Source of the DNA: Mycolicibacterium alvei
Lineage (GTDB): Bacteria; Actinomycetota; Actinomycetes; Mycobacteriales; Mycobacteriaceae
NCBI RefSeq assembly: GCF_010727325.1
Contig: NZ_AP022565.1
Span: forward strand, 4,030,001-4,094,000
Length of the DNA stretch: 64,000 nt
Reading direction: 5' to 3'
Shown: piece by piece, positions 19,393-28,196 of the stretch
Numbering within the stretch: the first letter of the stretch is position 1
How the letters are laid out: each line of letters opens with the position of its first letter
The notes under the pieces: model-generated
Databases searched by the model: none
Seen by the model: only the letters and a program-made list of their open reading frames with translations
Told to the model about the DNA's origin: nothing
Made by a program: the position numbers and the translations under genes

Positions 19393-19456
19393 TCCCGATG
19401 CCGTTGACTGCGTCCACGGCGCAAAAGTGCGAGTGGGGTGCGCCGTAGCCGCAGTA

Positions 19457-20437
19457 TCAACCGACGGTCAGCACGATCTTTCCCGACACCTCGCCGGAAG
19501 CCAGCAGTTCGTGGGCCCGCTGGGCCTGCTGGATGGGCAGTTCGGCGCCGATGATCGGCCGAACCCGCCCGTCGGCGATCATCGGCCAGACGTTGTCGCG
19601 CACCGCCCGCACGATTTCTCCCTTGCCGCCGGGCCCGTCGACCGGGCGCGGGCGCAGCGAGGTCGCGATGACCCCGGCCCGCTTGCCGAGCAGCTTGGCG
19701 ATGTTCAGTTCGGCCTTGATACCGCCCTGCATGCCGATGATCACCAGACGTCCGCCGGTGGCCAGGGCATCGACATTGCGGTCCAGGTAGGCCGCGCCCA
19801 TGATGTCGAGGATCACGTCGGCCCCCGCGCCGCCGGTCTCGGCCCGGACTCGCTCGGCGAAGTCCTCGTCGCGGTAGTTGATGGCGATGTCGGCGCCGAG
19901 GTCGCGGCACAGCGCGAGCTTGTCCGCCGACCCTGCAGTTACTGCGACGCGCGCGCCGAGCGCATGGGCCACCTGGGTGGCGTGGGTGCCGATGCCGCTG
20001 CCGCCGCCATGTAGCAGGACGACCTGGCCCGCCGTCAGACCCGCCGTCATCACGAGGTTCGACCACACCGTGCAGGCCACTTCGGGTAGACCTGCGGCGT
20101 CACCCAGGGCAACGCCATCGGGCAATGGCAGCACCTGGGCGGCCGGTACGGCAACGTACTCGGCGTAACCGCCACCTGCGAGCAACGCGCACACCGGTTG
20201 CCCAACTGACCGGTCGGTAATATCTGCACCGACGGCCGCGACGGTCCCGGAAACCTCCAGCCCGATGACCTCACTGGCGCCTGGCGGGGGCGGATACTTA
20301 CCCGCCGCTTGCAGGAGGTCGGCCCGGTTGACGCCGGCGGCGTGAACCCGGATCAGGATCTCATCGTTTGCTGGCGCGATATCAGCGACGTTTTCCCAGG
20401 TCAGGTGGCCATCGACGGAGGCGACAATTGCATACAT
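19457..20437 (-). CDS. Zinc-independent quinone oxidoreductase (PIG3-type MDR; Rv3777 homologue)
   Basis: A 326-residue medium-chain reductase. It has the GroES-like start (HAAGVNRADLLQAAGKYPPPPGAS, read in segments), the nucleotide motif LLHGGGSGIGTHA and no catalytic zinc ligands, typical of NADPH:quinone oxidoreductases of the PIG3 group. It probably reduces quinones or reactive carbonyls in the cytosol. It is divergent from a MarR regulator across 66 bp. Confidence 0.9.
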   Translation of the reverse strand: MYAIVASVDGHLTWENVADIAPANDEILIRVHAAGVNRADLLQAAGKYPPPPGASEVIGLEVSGTVAAVGADITDRSVGQPVCALLAGGGYAEYVAVPAAQVLPLPDGVALGDAAGLPEVACTVWSNLVMTAGLTAGQVVLLHGGGSGIGTHATQVAHALGARVAVTAGSADKLALCRDLGADIAINYRDEDFAERVRAETGGAGADVILDIMGAAYLDRNVDALATGGRLVIIGMQGGIKAELNIAKLLGKRAGVIATSLRPRPVDGPGGKGEIVRAVRDNVWPMIADGRVRPIIGAELPIQQAQRAHELLASGEVSGKIVLTVG

Positions 20438-20503
20438 TTTTTCCAGGCTACAAGCCTTCTATTTCCTCAGCGCAGCAATACTGACGTCCCTTACGATTGC
20501 GCC

Positions 20504-21016
20504 ATGGCGGGGATGATTGCGGGGCGCACGGCGGGTGACATGCCGGGCTTGGATATCGCCGAGCAGAGGTCATGGCAGAACTACCTCGACTCGGCGCTCA
20601 GAATGTATGCGACCTTGAACCGGTCGTTGGTGGATGCGCATCACCTCACGCTGAATGATGTGCGCCTGCTCGACATCTTGGACAAGTCGTCGACCGGGTC
20701 GGCGCGGATGGGTGACTTGGCCGAGCGGCTGATGTCACTGCCCAGCCGGGTGACCCGGCAGATCCGGCGACTGGAAGTGCAGAACCTGGTGACCAGGTGT
20801 GCCAGTCCGGACGACGGGCGCGGCGTGGTGGCCACGATCACCGAGGAAGGCAGGGCCGCCGTCCGCGAGGCGATGGTCACCTACGGGCAGGGCGTCCGCT
20901 CGCACTTCCTCGGCAGGCTTTCGCGTCCGCAGATCGCGGCGATGGGGGAGAACTGCCGCCGCATCAGCGTCGCGCTGAAGAACGGATCGCCGCCCGCGCA
21001 CATCGGCCGGGTGTGA
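20504..21016 (+). CDS. MarR-family transcriptional regulator
   Basis: A 170-residue winged-helix regulator from ATG 20504 (MAGMIAGRT). The HTH is in SARMGDLAERLMSLPSRVTRQIRRLE, and the wing DDGRGVVATITEEG carries the MarR acidic-Arg signature. It faces the quinone oxidoreductase. The 66-bp gap contains AGGCT-ACA-AGCCT (20445-20457), a possible small operator. Control of the oxidoreductase by a phenolic or quinone-like ligand is inferred. Confidence 0.87.
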   Translation: MAGMIAGRTAGDMPGLDIAEQRSWQNYLDSALRMYATLNRSLVDAHHLTLNDVRLLDILDKSSTGSARMGDLAERLMSLPSRVTRQIRRLEVQNLVTRCASPDDGRGVVATITEEGRAAVREAMVTYGQGVRSHFLGRLSRPQIAAMGENCRRISVALKNGSPPAHIGRV

Positions 21017-21035
21017 AACCCGTACTCTTGTCGGC

Positions 21036-21122
21036 GGTGGCGTGGCAGAGCGGCCTAATGCACTCGCCTTGAAAGCGAGAGACGGCTAACACCGTCCGGG
21101 GGTTCAAATCCCTCCGCCACCG
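21036..21122 (+). tRNA. tRNA-Ser (anticodon TGA)
   Basis: An 87-nt type II tRNA. Acceptor GGTGGCG pairs with CGCCACC, the anticodon stem CTCGC/GCGAG encloses CTTGAAA with TGA at 21070-21072, there is a long variable arm, and the T-arm is GGTTCAAATCC. CCA is not encoded. It lies 19 bp after the MarR gene and marks the start of the accessory block. Confidence 0.95.
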
Positions 21123-21496
21123 CAGTTCAGAGGTGGTTTCCGAGTTTCGCGCGCGGAGCTCGGAACCATCTCGATGACCCAAAGTGACCCAATCTGCGGG
21201 AATTGACCCGCCGGATCGGTCGGCGTGTCGTTGGCCTGCGCTGGTCTCACCGAATTTCTACGGTGGGCAGCTCAACTCGGTCTGGAAAGCCCAGCGGAGC
21301 AGCGGCCTCAGGCCTCCACCCCGTCGCTGGCCCAGGTCCACCTGTACGTTTCCCCAAGTCGAATCGTCTTGCGCGGCAGCGGGGTACAGTCACATCCGGT
21401 TTTTGTGCGGTGACAATGGCCCGGACTACAAGAACGCGTCGTGCAGGGTGATCACCGAGACGACCGTGAAGGGGCGGTGCCGGACTGTATGGGAAT
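21123..21496. other. Gene-free stretch downstream of tRNA-Ser
   Basis: These 374 bp have no convincing gene; short frames show no family features and irregular codon use. The position after a tRNA 3' end fits eroded mobile DNA, but no integrase remnant or repeat of the tRNA end was found. Confidence 0.45.
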
Positions 21497-22135
21497 CTAG
21501 GGCCGGATCAGGCTCGTGACGGCGGTGTCGGCTCCGGCCAGGAGGCGTTCGCGTGGGTAGTTGTCGGGGTCGGTCAGCAGTAGCCTTCCCGACTCCAGGA
21601 TCAGCGACAGCATCATGCGGGCCAGTAGTTCGACATCGGTGTCAGGGGGCAGGCTGTCACCGTCGGCCTGGGCGGTGAGCAACGCCTCAATGCTGTTCGC
21701 GGCGAGTTCGCGGCCTTGCTCGAGGCGGGTTCGGAACACCGACGTGGTGCTATCGGCCAGCACAAGGATCGCCCGCCACAAGTCGGGGGAGGCCTCGAAC
21801 ATCTTCAGCAGGTTCGCGTAGAGCGTCCGTAGCCGCTCGGTGAGGGCCATCTGCGACGACGCCGGGGGAAAGGCGTCCCGGTACTGGGCCACGGCACGCT
21901 GCTCTTCGCGGACCAGTGACGCGCGCAGGAGTGCGTTCGTATCGTCGAAATGCTTGTAGACGACCGGGCGCGTGACGCCTGCCTGCTTGGCGACCGAGTC
22001 CATCGATACCTTGCCCACGCCGTGTTCGGCGATCACGCGGAGCGCGGCGTCGAGCAGGTGTTCGCGCCGCTGCGCCGGTGCCATGCGCGGGGCGTAGGGA
22101 CGCCGAGCCGCCTGTGGGGTTGTGTCTATCGTCAC
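21497..22135 (-). CDS. TetR-family regulator of the flavin monooxygenase/OYE cluster
   Basis: A 212-residue regulator from GTG 22135. The HTH is ALRVIAEHGVGKVSMDSVAKQAGVTRPVVYKHF (read in parts, about residues 30-63), followed by a helical ligand domain. It diverges from the monooxygenase gene, and a 34-bp imperfect palindrome lies between them. It probably represses the divergent catabolic genes until a hydrophobic substrate binds. Since the first target gene is broken, the regulator may be a relic. Confidence 0.88.
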   Translation of the reverse strand: MTIDTTPQAARRPYAPRMAPAQRREHLLDAALRVIAEHGVGKVSMDSVAKQAGVTRPVVYKHFDDTNALLRASLVREEQRAVAQYRDAFPPASSQMALTERLRTLYANLLKMFEASPDLWRAILVLADSTTSVFRTRLEQGRELAANSIEALLTAQADGDSLPPDTDVELLARMMLSLILESGRLLLTDPDNYPRERLLAGADTAVTSLIRP

Positions 22136-22177
22136 GCCTCTATCCGATCGTGTTGACGGGAGCGCTCTCGTCCGGCA

Positions 22178-22211
22178 TGTTACATCGACTGTAGCTACAG
22201 CGTGTGTAACA
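22178..22211. promoter_or_regulatory. Large TetR operator between tetR and the monooxygenase
   Basis: A 34-bp inverted repeat with half-sites TGTTACATCGACTGTAG and CTACAGCGTGTGTAACA matches at 13 of 17 positions, with the perfect core TGTAGCTACA at its centre. It ends 4 bp before the first possible GTG of the monooxygenase, so binding would block transcription. Confidence 0.7.
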
Positions 22212-22215
22212 AACT

Positions 22216-22944
22216 GTGGCCGTGGAGAGCCGAGACGGGGTGAGTGTGAGCATCGAAGACCGACGGGACCGTGTGTGTTTGATCGGCGCGGGATACGCAG
22301 GAAACGGTCTGGCGTTCGCGCTCCAGCGCGCGGGAATCGCCTATGACCAGCTGGAGGCTACCGACCGGGTGGGCGGCAACTGGTCGCACGGGGTGTATGA
22401 CTCCACCCACCTGATCAGTTCGAAGAAGTCCACGCAGTATGTGGAGTTTCCGATGCCGGAGGCCTATCCGACGTTCCCGAGCGGCGCGCAGATGCTGGCC
22501 TACCTGCAGTCCTACGTCGAGTATTTCGGGTTGGCCGACAACATCGAGTTCGACAGCGAAGTCGTGCGCGTTCGGCCTGTCGACGCGAACGGGTCAAACG
22601 GTTGGTATGTCGAGCTGGCGTCAGGTGAGGTCCGACGGTATCGCGCCGTGGTGATCGCGAACGGCCACTACTGGCAACGCAACATCCCCGACTATCCGGG
22701 CGAGTTCACCGGGATGGTGTTGCACTCCAAGGACTACAAGCGCCCCGAAGACTTCGGCCCAGGGAGCAGGGTGCTGGTCGTCGGCGCCGGAAACTCCGCA
22801 AGCGACATTGCCGTCGAGGCCTCTGCCACCTTCGGGACCGCTGACATCTCGATGCGGCGCGGCTACTGGTTCCTTCCGAAGACGATTTTCGGGATTCCGC
22901 CGCCGCGGCCACGACCTCGTCACCATGCGCGGCACCCTCGGTGA
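22216..22944 (+). pseudogene. Truncated flavin-containing monooxygenase
   Basis: The N-terminal half of a class B flavin monooxygenase. It has the FAD motif GAGYAGNG, the family fingerprint FTGMVLHSKDYK, and the NADPH motif VGAGNSASD, then breaks off after GYWFLPKTIFGIPP. The frame runs on as a low-complexity Pro/Arg/His tail and stops at about 240 residues, while family members have about 430-500. Translation more likely begins at GTG 22240 or 22246 than at 22216, which abuts the operator. It is a deletion-truncated relic and probably inactive. Confidence 0.85.
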
Positions 22945-23251
22945 ACAGCTCCCCGACGCACCGCCGATCCTCGGGCGGCCGCACCGCAACGTGACCGGCA
23001 CCCTCGGGCTCGCCCTGCCACGGATCGTCGGATTCACCCCCGGCGAGCATCCGATCGAAACGCGACGGGTGCATCTCGACGAGTTCTCGCTCGCCGGATC
23101 CGATCGCGACCCGATCCACCTGATGGGCCTCGGCCCTGTCCTCGAGGCCCGACTGCACCGCGTCAACCTCTCCGCCGGCAGGCCACCGATCCCGCGCCGC
23201 CCGTTGACCCCGCTGTTCTCCCTGACCCGACTTCGACCGAGAGTGCTGTGA
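22893..23251 (+). pseudogene. C-terminal fragment of an unidentified gene fused behind the monooxygenase
   Basis: From the point where the monooxygenase homology ends, a different frame shows clean high-GC third-position codon use (RRGHDLVTMRGTLGEQLPD, later DPIHLMGLGPVLEARLHRVN) and stops at 23251, overlapping the next start. It has no start of its own. It appears to be the tail of a gene whose front was lost in the same deletion. The family is not recognised. Confidence 0.5.
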
Positions 23252-23253
23252 TC

Positions 23254-24480
23254 ATGACCGAATCCGTTCTCACCGAACCCTTCGAGCTGCCCTGCGGCCA
23301 GATCCTGCCCAACCGGATCGCCAAGGCCGCGATGAGCGAACAGCTCGCATACCGCGACGGCACCGCCAGCGACAAACTCCGCCGCCTCTACGCGGTGTGG
23401 GCCAGCGGCGGAGCTGGGCTGCTGCTGTCGGGCAACGTGATGATCGACCGGGACGCCCTCACCGAGCCCGGCAACGTGATCCTCGACGACGCCCGCGGCC
23501 TCGACGCCATCCGCGCCTGGACCGGTGCGACGGCGGGTACTGACGCCAAGATGTGGGCGCAGATCAATCATCCCGGCAAGGTCGCGGTCTCACCGTTCAA
23601 CCGTCGACCGGTGGCGCCGTCGGCACGCCGTAGCCCTGTGCCCGGCTACAACATCCGCAAACCACGCGAGTTGAGCGGCGCCGACATCGACCGGCTGATC
23701 CTCAAGTTCGCGCGCACCGCAGGACTCGCCGTCGCCGGCGGCTTCGACGGGGTTCAGGTTCACGCCGCGCACGGATACCTTCTCTCGCAGTTCCTCTCGC
23801 CGCTGTCAAACCTCCGCGACGACGAATGGGGAGGCGACGAACAACGGCGAATGAAGTTCCTGCTCGAGACGGTCGCGGCGGTCCGTGAGACCGTCGGCGA
23901 CGAGGTCCCCGTCGCTGTCAAACTGAATTCCACGGACTTCCTGCGTGGTGGATTCACCAACGAGCAGGCACTCAACGTCGCCCTGGCCCTCGCCGCTGCC
24001 GGAATCGACCTGCTCGAGATCAGCGGCGGTGGCTACGAACAGCCCGCCATGACCGGCGTCGCCGCAGGTCAAGACTCCGACCAGTCGGGCCACGGCTACT
24101 TCATCGACTTCGCCCGCCAGATCCGCGCACACTCCACCGTTCCGCTCATGCTCACCGGAGGATTGCGTGCACCCCGCGCGATGGAAACGATCGTCGAGGA
24201 CGGCACCGTTGACGTGATCGGGATCGGGCGCCCGCTGACTTTCGTGCCGGACTACCCGCGGCAGATCCTCGCCGGGCACACCCCCACGTTGCCCAAGAGC
24301 GCGCCACGCCTCAGATACCGCCCTGCCGACGGGTACCTCGAACTCGCCTGGCACAACAACCAATTGCACCGAATCGCCGCGGGCAAGACACCCCAACGCA
24401 CCCCCGGCCTGCACACCATCGGCCGCGCCATCACGCGCATCTCCATCGCAGCTGGAAAGCAGGCGGTCATTCCCCGCTGA
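23254..24480 (+). CDS. Old Yellow Enzyme-type NADH:flavin oxidoreductase
   Basis: A 408-residue FMN barrel enzyme. Seen: PNRIAKAAMSEQLA, WAQINHPGK, the substrate-binding HAAHGYLLSQFLSPLSN segment with its family His and Tyr, NLRDDEWGG, and the phosphate-binding VDVIGIGRPLTF end. Such enzymes reduce activated alkenes, for example enones from terpenoid or steroid breakdown. ATG 23254 is chosen; GTG 23248 is possible. It is the only apparently intact catalytic gene left in the TetR-controlled cluster. Confidence 0.88.
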   Translation: MTESVLTEPFELPCGQILPNRIAKAAMSEQLAYRDGTASDKLRRLYAVWASGGAGLLLSGNVMIDRDALTEPGNVILDDARGLDAIRAWTGATAGTDAKMWAQINHPGKVAVSPFNRRPVAPSARRSPVPGYNIRKPRELSGADIDRLILKFARTAGLAVAGGFDGVQVHAAHGYLLSQFLSPLSNLRDDEWGGDEQRRMKFLLETVAAVRETVGDEVPVAVKLNSTDFLRGGFTNEQALNVALALAAAGIDLLEISGGGYEQPAMTGVAAGQDSDQSGHGYFIDFARQIRAHSTVPLMLTGGLRAPRAMETIVEDGTVDVIGIGRPLTFVPDYPRQILAGHTPTLPKSAPRLRYRPADGYLELAWHNNQLHRIAAGKTPQRTPGLHTIGRAITRISIAAGKQAVIPR

Positions 24481-24835
24481 CCTTGGGGCTCTCGCTAGCC
24501 GGGCGGTAACACTGACCTACGGGGCGGGCCTGGCCGCTTGTCCCGGAGCGGGGTCCGGGGCCGGGCGCGTGGCGGGATGGACGTCGGTGACGGGGCCGGT
24601 CTCCCGGCACCACTGCAAGTTGCGCCGACTACTGCGCTCTGGCTTCGCCAATCGATGTGACCGTCGCGTCCAGCTACTCGCCGCTCAGTGGCAGTAGTCC
24701 GACCCGAAGCGCGACATCGACACTGTGGTTTGGCTGCCGCACTGCCGCTGGTCGTCATCGCCTTGCTCGCCGCCGGCATTGGTCACCTCACCGGCGATCA
24801 GCCCGTGTCTGAGCCGACCACTTCGCGTCGCGCGG
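24481..24835. other. Gene-free stretch between OYE and the broken araC
   Basis: These 355 bp hold no supported gene. One short plus-strand frame has a hydrophobic run near 24720-24790 (LAAALPLVVIALLAAGIG) but no ribosome site or family match. The region probably contains decayed sequence. Confidence 0.4.
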
Positions 24836-25269
24836 TCATTCGTGGCGGCGGTAGGCGCTCGATGACATACCGACGCGGTTCTTGAAGGTCGTGGCGAAGT
24901 GGCTGGGTGTGGAGAATCCTACGTTCATGCCGATATCCGTAATCGACATCGCCGTTGTGGCCAGTAGTTTCTTCGCACGGTGTATTCGGCGGTCTAGGAC
25001 GAACTGATACGCCGTGGTGCCAAAGTAGCGGTGAAGGCGGCCGAAAACTCGGCAATAGTCATCTCGGTGAGGCTGGCGAGGGCAAGGGAGATGTCCGAAT
25101 CGAGGCTGTGCTCCAGGTATTCCATCAACTTGGCACGGGTGAGCCTGCCGAAGCCGCGGCTACGCGGGGCGCGGGCAGCGCCATCGCCGAACTGATCGAC
25201 GAGGTGCAGACGCACCGTTTCGGCCAGCGACTCGGTGAGCAGTCGCGCTGCTTTAGGGCTCGAGCGCAT
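24836..25269 (-). pseudogene. AraC-family regulator, frameshifted and N-terminally truncated
   Basis: The C-terminal AraC DNA-binding domain is recognisable in two frames. The first has LTRAKLMEYLEHSLDSDISL and ends its homology at EFSAAF. A frame change of one base near 25033 then restores HRYFGTTAYQFVLDRRIH, SITDIGMNVGFSTPSHFATTFK and a natural stop. An in-frame stop upstream of 25269 means the sensory domain is gone. It therefore looks like a decayed regulator; a sequencing indel could explain the frameshift but not the missing front. Confidence 0.8.
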
Positions 25270-25411
25270 CGACCCTCACCTCGTTGTGGGGCAGGTGAAG
25301 CAGAAGGTGGGTTCACGAAGTCTGGTCTGAGCCGAGTGATCCCGCGCTTCGAAATCGGTGGCCCGAGCGCGGATGTGGTGAGGACGCCTTCCCGACGGAA
25401 GACGTCGGTGG

Positions 25412-25441
25412 GCAGCCCCGGACCCCCCAGGCCGGGGCTGC
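25412..25441. terminator. Hairpin terminator after the GlcG-like gene
   Basis: A perfect 10-bp stem, GCAGCCCCGG (25412-25421) with CCGGGGCTGC (25432-25441), lies directly after the minus-strand operon that ends at 25443. Confidence 0.65.
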
Positions 25442-25442
25442 T

Positions 25443-25853
25443 TCATGGGGTTGCGCCGTCCGCGGTCGTGAGGGCCAGGGCGGCGTCTTGCTCCGGTGCG
25501 CCGCCGGAGACACCCAGCCCGCCGATCAGTTCGCCGGTCCCGTCAAACAGAGGTACACCGCCGCCGACCAGCAGCAGCCCTCCGTGGTGGATATGGTCGA
25601 AGTGCAGATGCGGCACTCCGAGTTGCAGTGGGGCGTTGAGGGTGTCGGTGGGTGCCTGGAACATCACCGCGGTACGTGCCTTGGCGATGGCCAGCTCGTT
25701 GGACGCCAGCCACGCGCCGTCCATCCGGGAGAAGGCCACCAGGTTCGCTCCCTTGTCGAGGACGGCGAACACCGCCTGCATGCCTTCGGACTGCGCGGCG
25801 CTGCCGCCCCGGGCGATGAGTCGATGCGCATATTCGAGTGTGAGCTCAGGCAT
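25443..25853 (-). CDS. GlcG/HbpS-like (DUF336) protein
   Basis: A 136-residue single-domain protein with the family features ARTAVMFQAPT, GGVPLFDGTGELIGGLGVSGG and a final APEQDAALA. Relatives include heme-sensing HbpS and GlcG, and others sit in aromatic or diol degradation clusters as small accessory proteins. Its start overlaps the end of the SDR gene by 8 bp, so the two form an operon. The function is unknown. Confidence 0.82.
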   Translation of the reverse strand: MPELTLEYAHRLIARGGSAAQSEGMQAVFAVLDKGANLVAFSRMDGAWLASNELAIAKARTAVMFQAPTDTLNAPLQLGVPHLHFDHIHHGGLLLVGGGVPLFDGTGELIGGLGVSGGAPEQDAALALTTADGATP

Positions 25854-26625
25854 TCTGGGTCCACTCCGACTCCTGCCAGTGCTTCGCGGTGTCGATCGTG
25901 GCCAGTGGACGCATGGTGCGGTACAGGTGGTCCTCGGCGGGGATGATCTCGACCATCGCGTCGATCATTTCCTGCGGGTCGTACTGGTCGGCGAGACTGT
26001 CACTGAAGTCCGGTATCGGAACCACGGCCTTCTCAGGGTCGTACCACTGCACGTGACTTTCGGCGCCGGTGTCGTTGAACCCGGTGCCGAACACCCCGGG
26101 GTTGACCGTGGCCACCTTGACGCCGTGGGGCGCCAACTCCGCACGCATGGAACCGGCGATCCCCTCGACGGCGTGCTTGGTGGCGCAGTACACCCCGACG
26201 AAGGGGATCACCAGGATCCCGCCCATCGATGAGGTCCACACCACCTTGCCGGACCTGCGCGCGACCATCTTTGGCACGATCTTCTGCGCCAGCGCGATGT
26301 GCCCGAAGACGTTGATCTCGAACGACTCCCGTACCCGCTGCAGCGGAATGTCGACGACCGATCCACTTTCCATCACCCCGGCGTTGAGGACGAGCACGTC
26401 GGGATCCAAGGTGCCTGCGTGCTCGATGTCGGTCTCATCGAGCAGGTTGAGCTTGATCACCTCAAGCTCAACCCCGGCGGCGGCAGCATCGGCCCGAAGG
26501 CTACGGACCAGTGGCCATGCCTCGGCGGTCGCGACGACTTCGTGGCCGCGGCGGGCGAGTTCGATCGCCGCTCCGCGACCGAATCCCGAACTTGCCCCGG
26601 TGATCAGAATCTTCTTCGACATCAT
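25846..26625 (-). CDS. Short-chain dehydrogenase/reductase
   Basis: A 259-residue classical SDR with TGASSGFGRGAA at the cofactor site, NAGVMESG, the catalytic Ser in VVWTSSMGG and YCATK (Tyr-x-x-x-Lys). NAD(P)-dependent oxidation or reduction of an alcohol or ketone is expected; the substrate is unknown. Two adjacent ATGs (26625, 26622) follow AGGAA. It is co-transcribed with the GlcG-like gene and probably controlled by the AraC regulator at 27157. Confidence 0.87.
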   Translation of the reverse strand: MMSKKILITGASSGFGRGAAIELARRGHEVVATAEAWPLVRSLRADAAAAGVELEVIKLNLLDETDIEHAGTLDPDVLVLNAGVMESGSVVDIPLQRVRESFEINVFGHIALAQKIVPKMVARRSGKVVWTSSMGGILVIPFVGVYCATKHAVEGIAGSMRAELAPHGVKVATVNPGVFGTGFNDTGAESHVQWYDPEKAVVPIPDFSDSLADQYDPQEMIDAMVEIIPAEDHLYRTMRPLATIDTAKHWQESEWTQNA

Positions 26626-26719
26626 TTCCTAAAGGTGTTGGTAGTGGACGCGTGTGGTTGTTGCGGGCGTTCGTGCGCCGAACCTGCCTGCGCACGAACG
26701 GAACTGCGCTTGATCAGCG

Positions 26720-26998
26720 TTACCCGACCCGTTCGGTCGAGCTGTCCGTGTTGTGCAGGTACCGCAGGCCGTCATCGTGCTTCAGGCAGTACCAGTACTT
26801 GAGGAAGGAGTCGTCATCGCTGTTCTGGAGGTGCTGGTCGGGTCCGTCCTTGATGCAGGACGCTTCGGTCGGCCAGCTCCACGGGACGCCGTTGGTGTCT
26901 CGGACGACGACGTCATCGGCGTCTGCCACACCGATGCCATAGGTGAGCGCGGAACCGAATATGACAACCCCAACGATGCGCGCCGAGCGTTTGCTCAC
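26720..26998 (-). CDS. Small secreted hypothetical protein
   Basis: From GTG 26998, which has GAAGAGG upstream, the 92-residue product has a basic start (SKRSAR), a hydrophobic core and an ADA cleavage site. A mature domain of about 65 residues follows with two cysteines (EASCIKDG, YWYCLKHDDG) that could form a disulfide. The tryptophan-rich, acidic domain is not recognised. A longer in-frame start exists at 27100 but would bury the signal peptide. Confidence 0.6.
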   Translation of the reverse strand: MSKRSARIVGVVIFGSALTYGIGVADADDVVVRDTNGVPWSWPTEASCIKDGPDQHLQNSDDDSFLKYWYCLKHDDGLRYLHNTDSSTERVG

Positions 26999-27156
26999 GA
27001 AGCCCTCTTCCAAGCGAGTGATGGACCCGGTCCAGCGGTATCCGACCGGTCGAAATGCTAGGCGCGCTCCCGGGGGACCGTCACTAACAGAACACGTCAA
27101 ATCGGTAGCTGATCACGCCATATCGAAGCGGTGAGACCTCTCGTACACTCGCCGGG

Positions 27157-28173
27157 ATGGAAGCCAGTTCGGGCATGTTCGTGTTGACCCCGGCGGTGCG
27201 GTCACTGCTGACCGACCTAGATGTCTCGGTCGATGCGGTCCTGCGGCGCGCCCAACTCCCGACCGATTTCTTCTCCCGCGGAACCGGACAACTCAGCAGC
27301 GCACAGTACTTCGCCTTCTGGAGTGCCCTCGAACGGGAGAGCGACCGGGATGCGCTACCTGTGGCCGTGGCGGGGGCGTTGAGCGCCGAGAGCTTCGACC
27401 CGCCGATCTTCGCCGCCCTGTGTAGCCCGAACCTGATGACCGCCGCCCAGCGCATCGCGCAGTTCAAACCCCTGATCGGCCCGATCGCCATCACTGTCGG
27501 CCGAACTGGTGACGGCACGGCGGTGAGCTACACGTGGCAGACGGAGACGAAGCCCCCAGCCGTGCTTACCGCCGTCGAGTTGCTGTTCTGGGTAGCTCTG
27601 ACCCGGCTGGGCACCCGCCGACCCGTGGAACCGCTGCGGGTTCAGGCCACTCAACCCCCACCGTCGAGCGCGACGATTCGCGGCTACCTCGGTGTGGACA
27701 TCGAGGCCGGCCCAACCGATGCGGTCGTGTTCAGCAACGAGGACGCCGACCTTCCATTCGTCACCGAGAACGCTCAGATGTGGTCCTACTTCTCGCCGCA
27801 ACTGCACGCCCGGCTATCCGAGCTACCCCGGTCCTCGTCGATGGCCCAACGCGTGCGCACGGTGCTCCTCGAAGCCCTGCCGGCCGGGCAGGCAGACATC
27901 GACAGCGTGTCCCGCAGGCTGGCGGTGAGTCCACGCACGCTGCAGCGCCAACTTCAAGCAGAGGGCGCCAGCTTCCAAGCCGCACTGAGCCGCACCCGGG
28001 AAAGCCTCGCCCGTCATTACCTGACCACCGGAGACACCAGCGTCGCCCAGATCGCCCTGCTGCTCGGCTACAAGGACACCAGCTCCTTCTACCGCGCCTA
28101 CCGCGGATGGACCGGTACCACACCCGACGCAACCCGCCTCGGCACGAAGGCGGCCGCCGCATCGGAGGGTTGA
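27157..28173 (+). CDS. AraC-family regulator with arabinose-binding-type N-domain
   Basis: A 338-residue regulator. The N-terminal domain (about 20-210) resembles the Arabinose_bd sensor of mycobacterial AraC proteins. The C-terminal double HTH contains DIDSVSRRLAVSPRTLQRQLQ and SVAQIALLLGYKDTSSFYRAYRGWTG. It is the likely activator of the SDR-GlcG operon (inference from proximity). Confidence 0.88.
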   Translation: MEASSGMFVLTPAVRSLLTDLDVSVDAVLRRAQLPTDFFSRGTGQLSSAQYFAFWSALERESDRDALPVAVAGALSAESFDPPIFAALCSPNLMTAAQRIAQFKPLIGPIAITVGRTGDGTAVSYTWQTETKPPAVLTAVELLFWVALTRLGTRRPVEPLRVQATQPPPSSATIRGYLGVDIEAGPTDAVVFSNEDADLPFVTENAQMWSYFSPQLHARLSELPRSSSMAQRVRTVLLEALPAGQADIDSVSRRLAVSPRTLQRQLQAEGASFQAALSRTRESLARHYLTTGDTSVAQIALLLGYKDTSSFYRAYRGWTGTTPDATRLGTKAAAASEG

Positions 28174-28196
28174 CACAGTTCTGACACAACCCCGCG

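Noticed and set aside
24688..24885. Plus-strand frame with a hydrophobic run
   Set aside because: No ribosome site, runs antisense into the araC remnant, and no relatives recognised.
21123..26719. Search for a direct repeat of the tRNA-Ser(TGA) 3' end that would mark an integrated element
   Set aside because: The only second copy of that T-arm/acceptor sequence is in tRNA-Ser(CGA) at 51300, where it belongs to a functional tRNA. No integrase is present.
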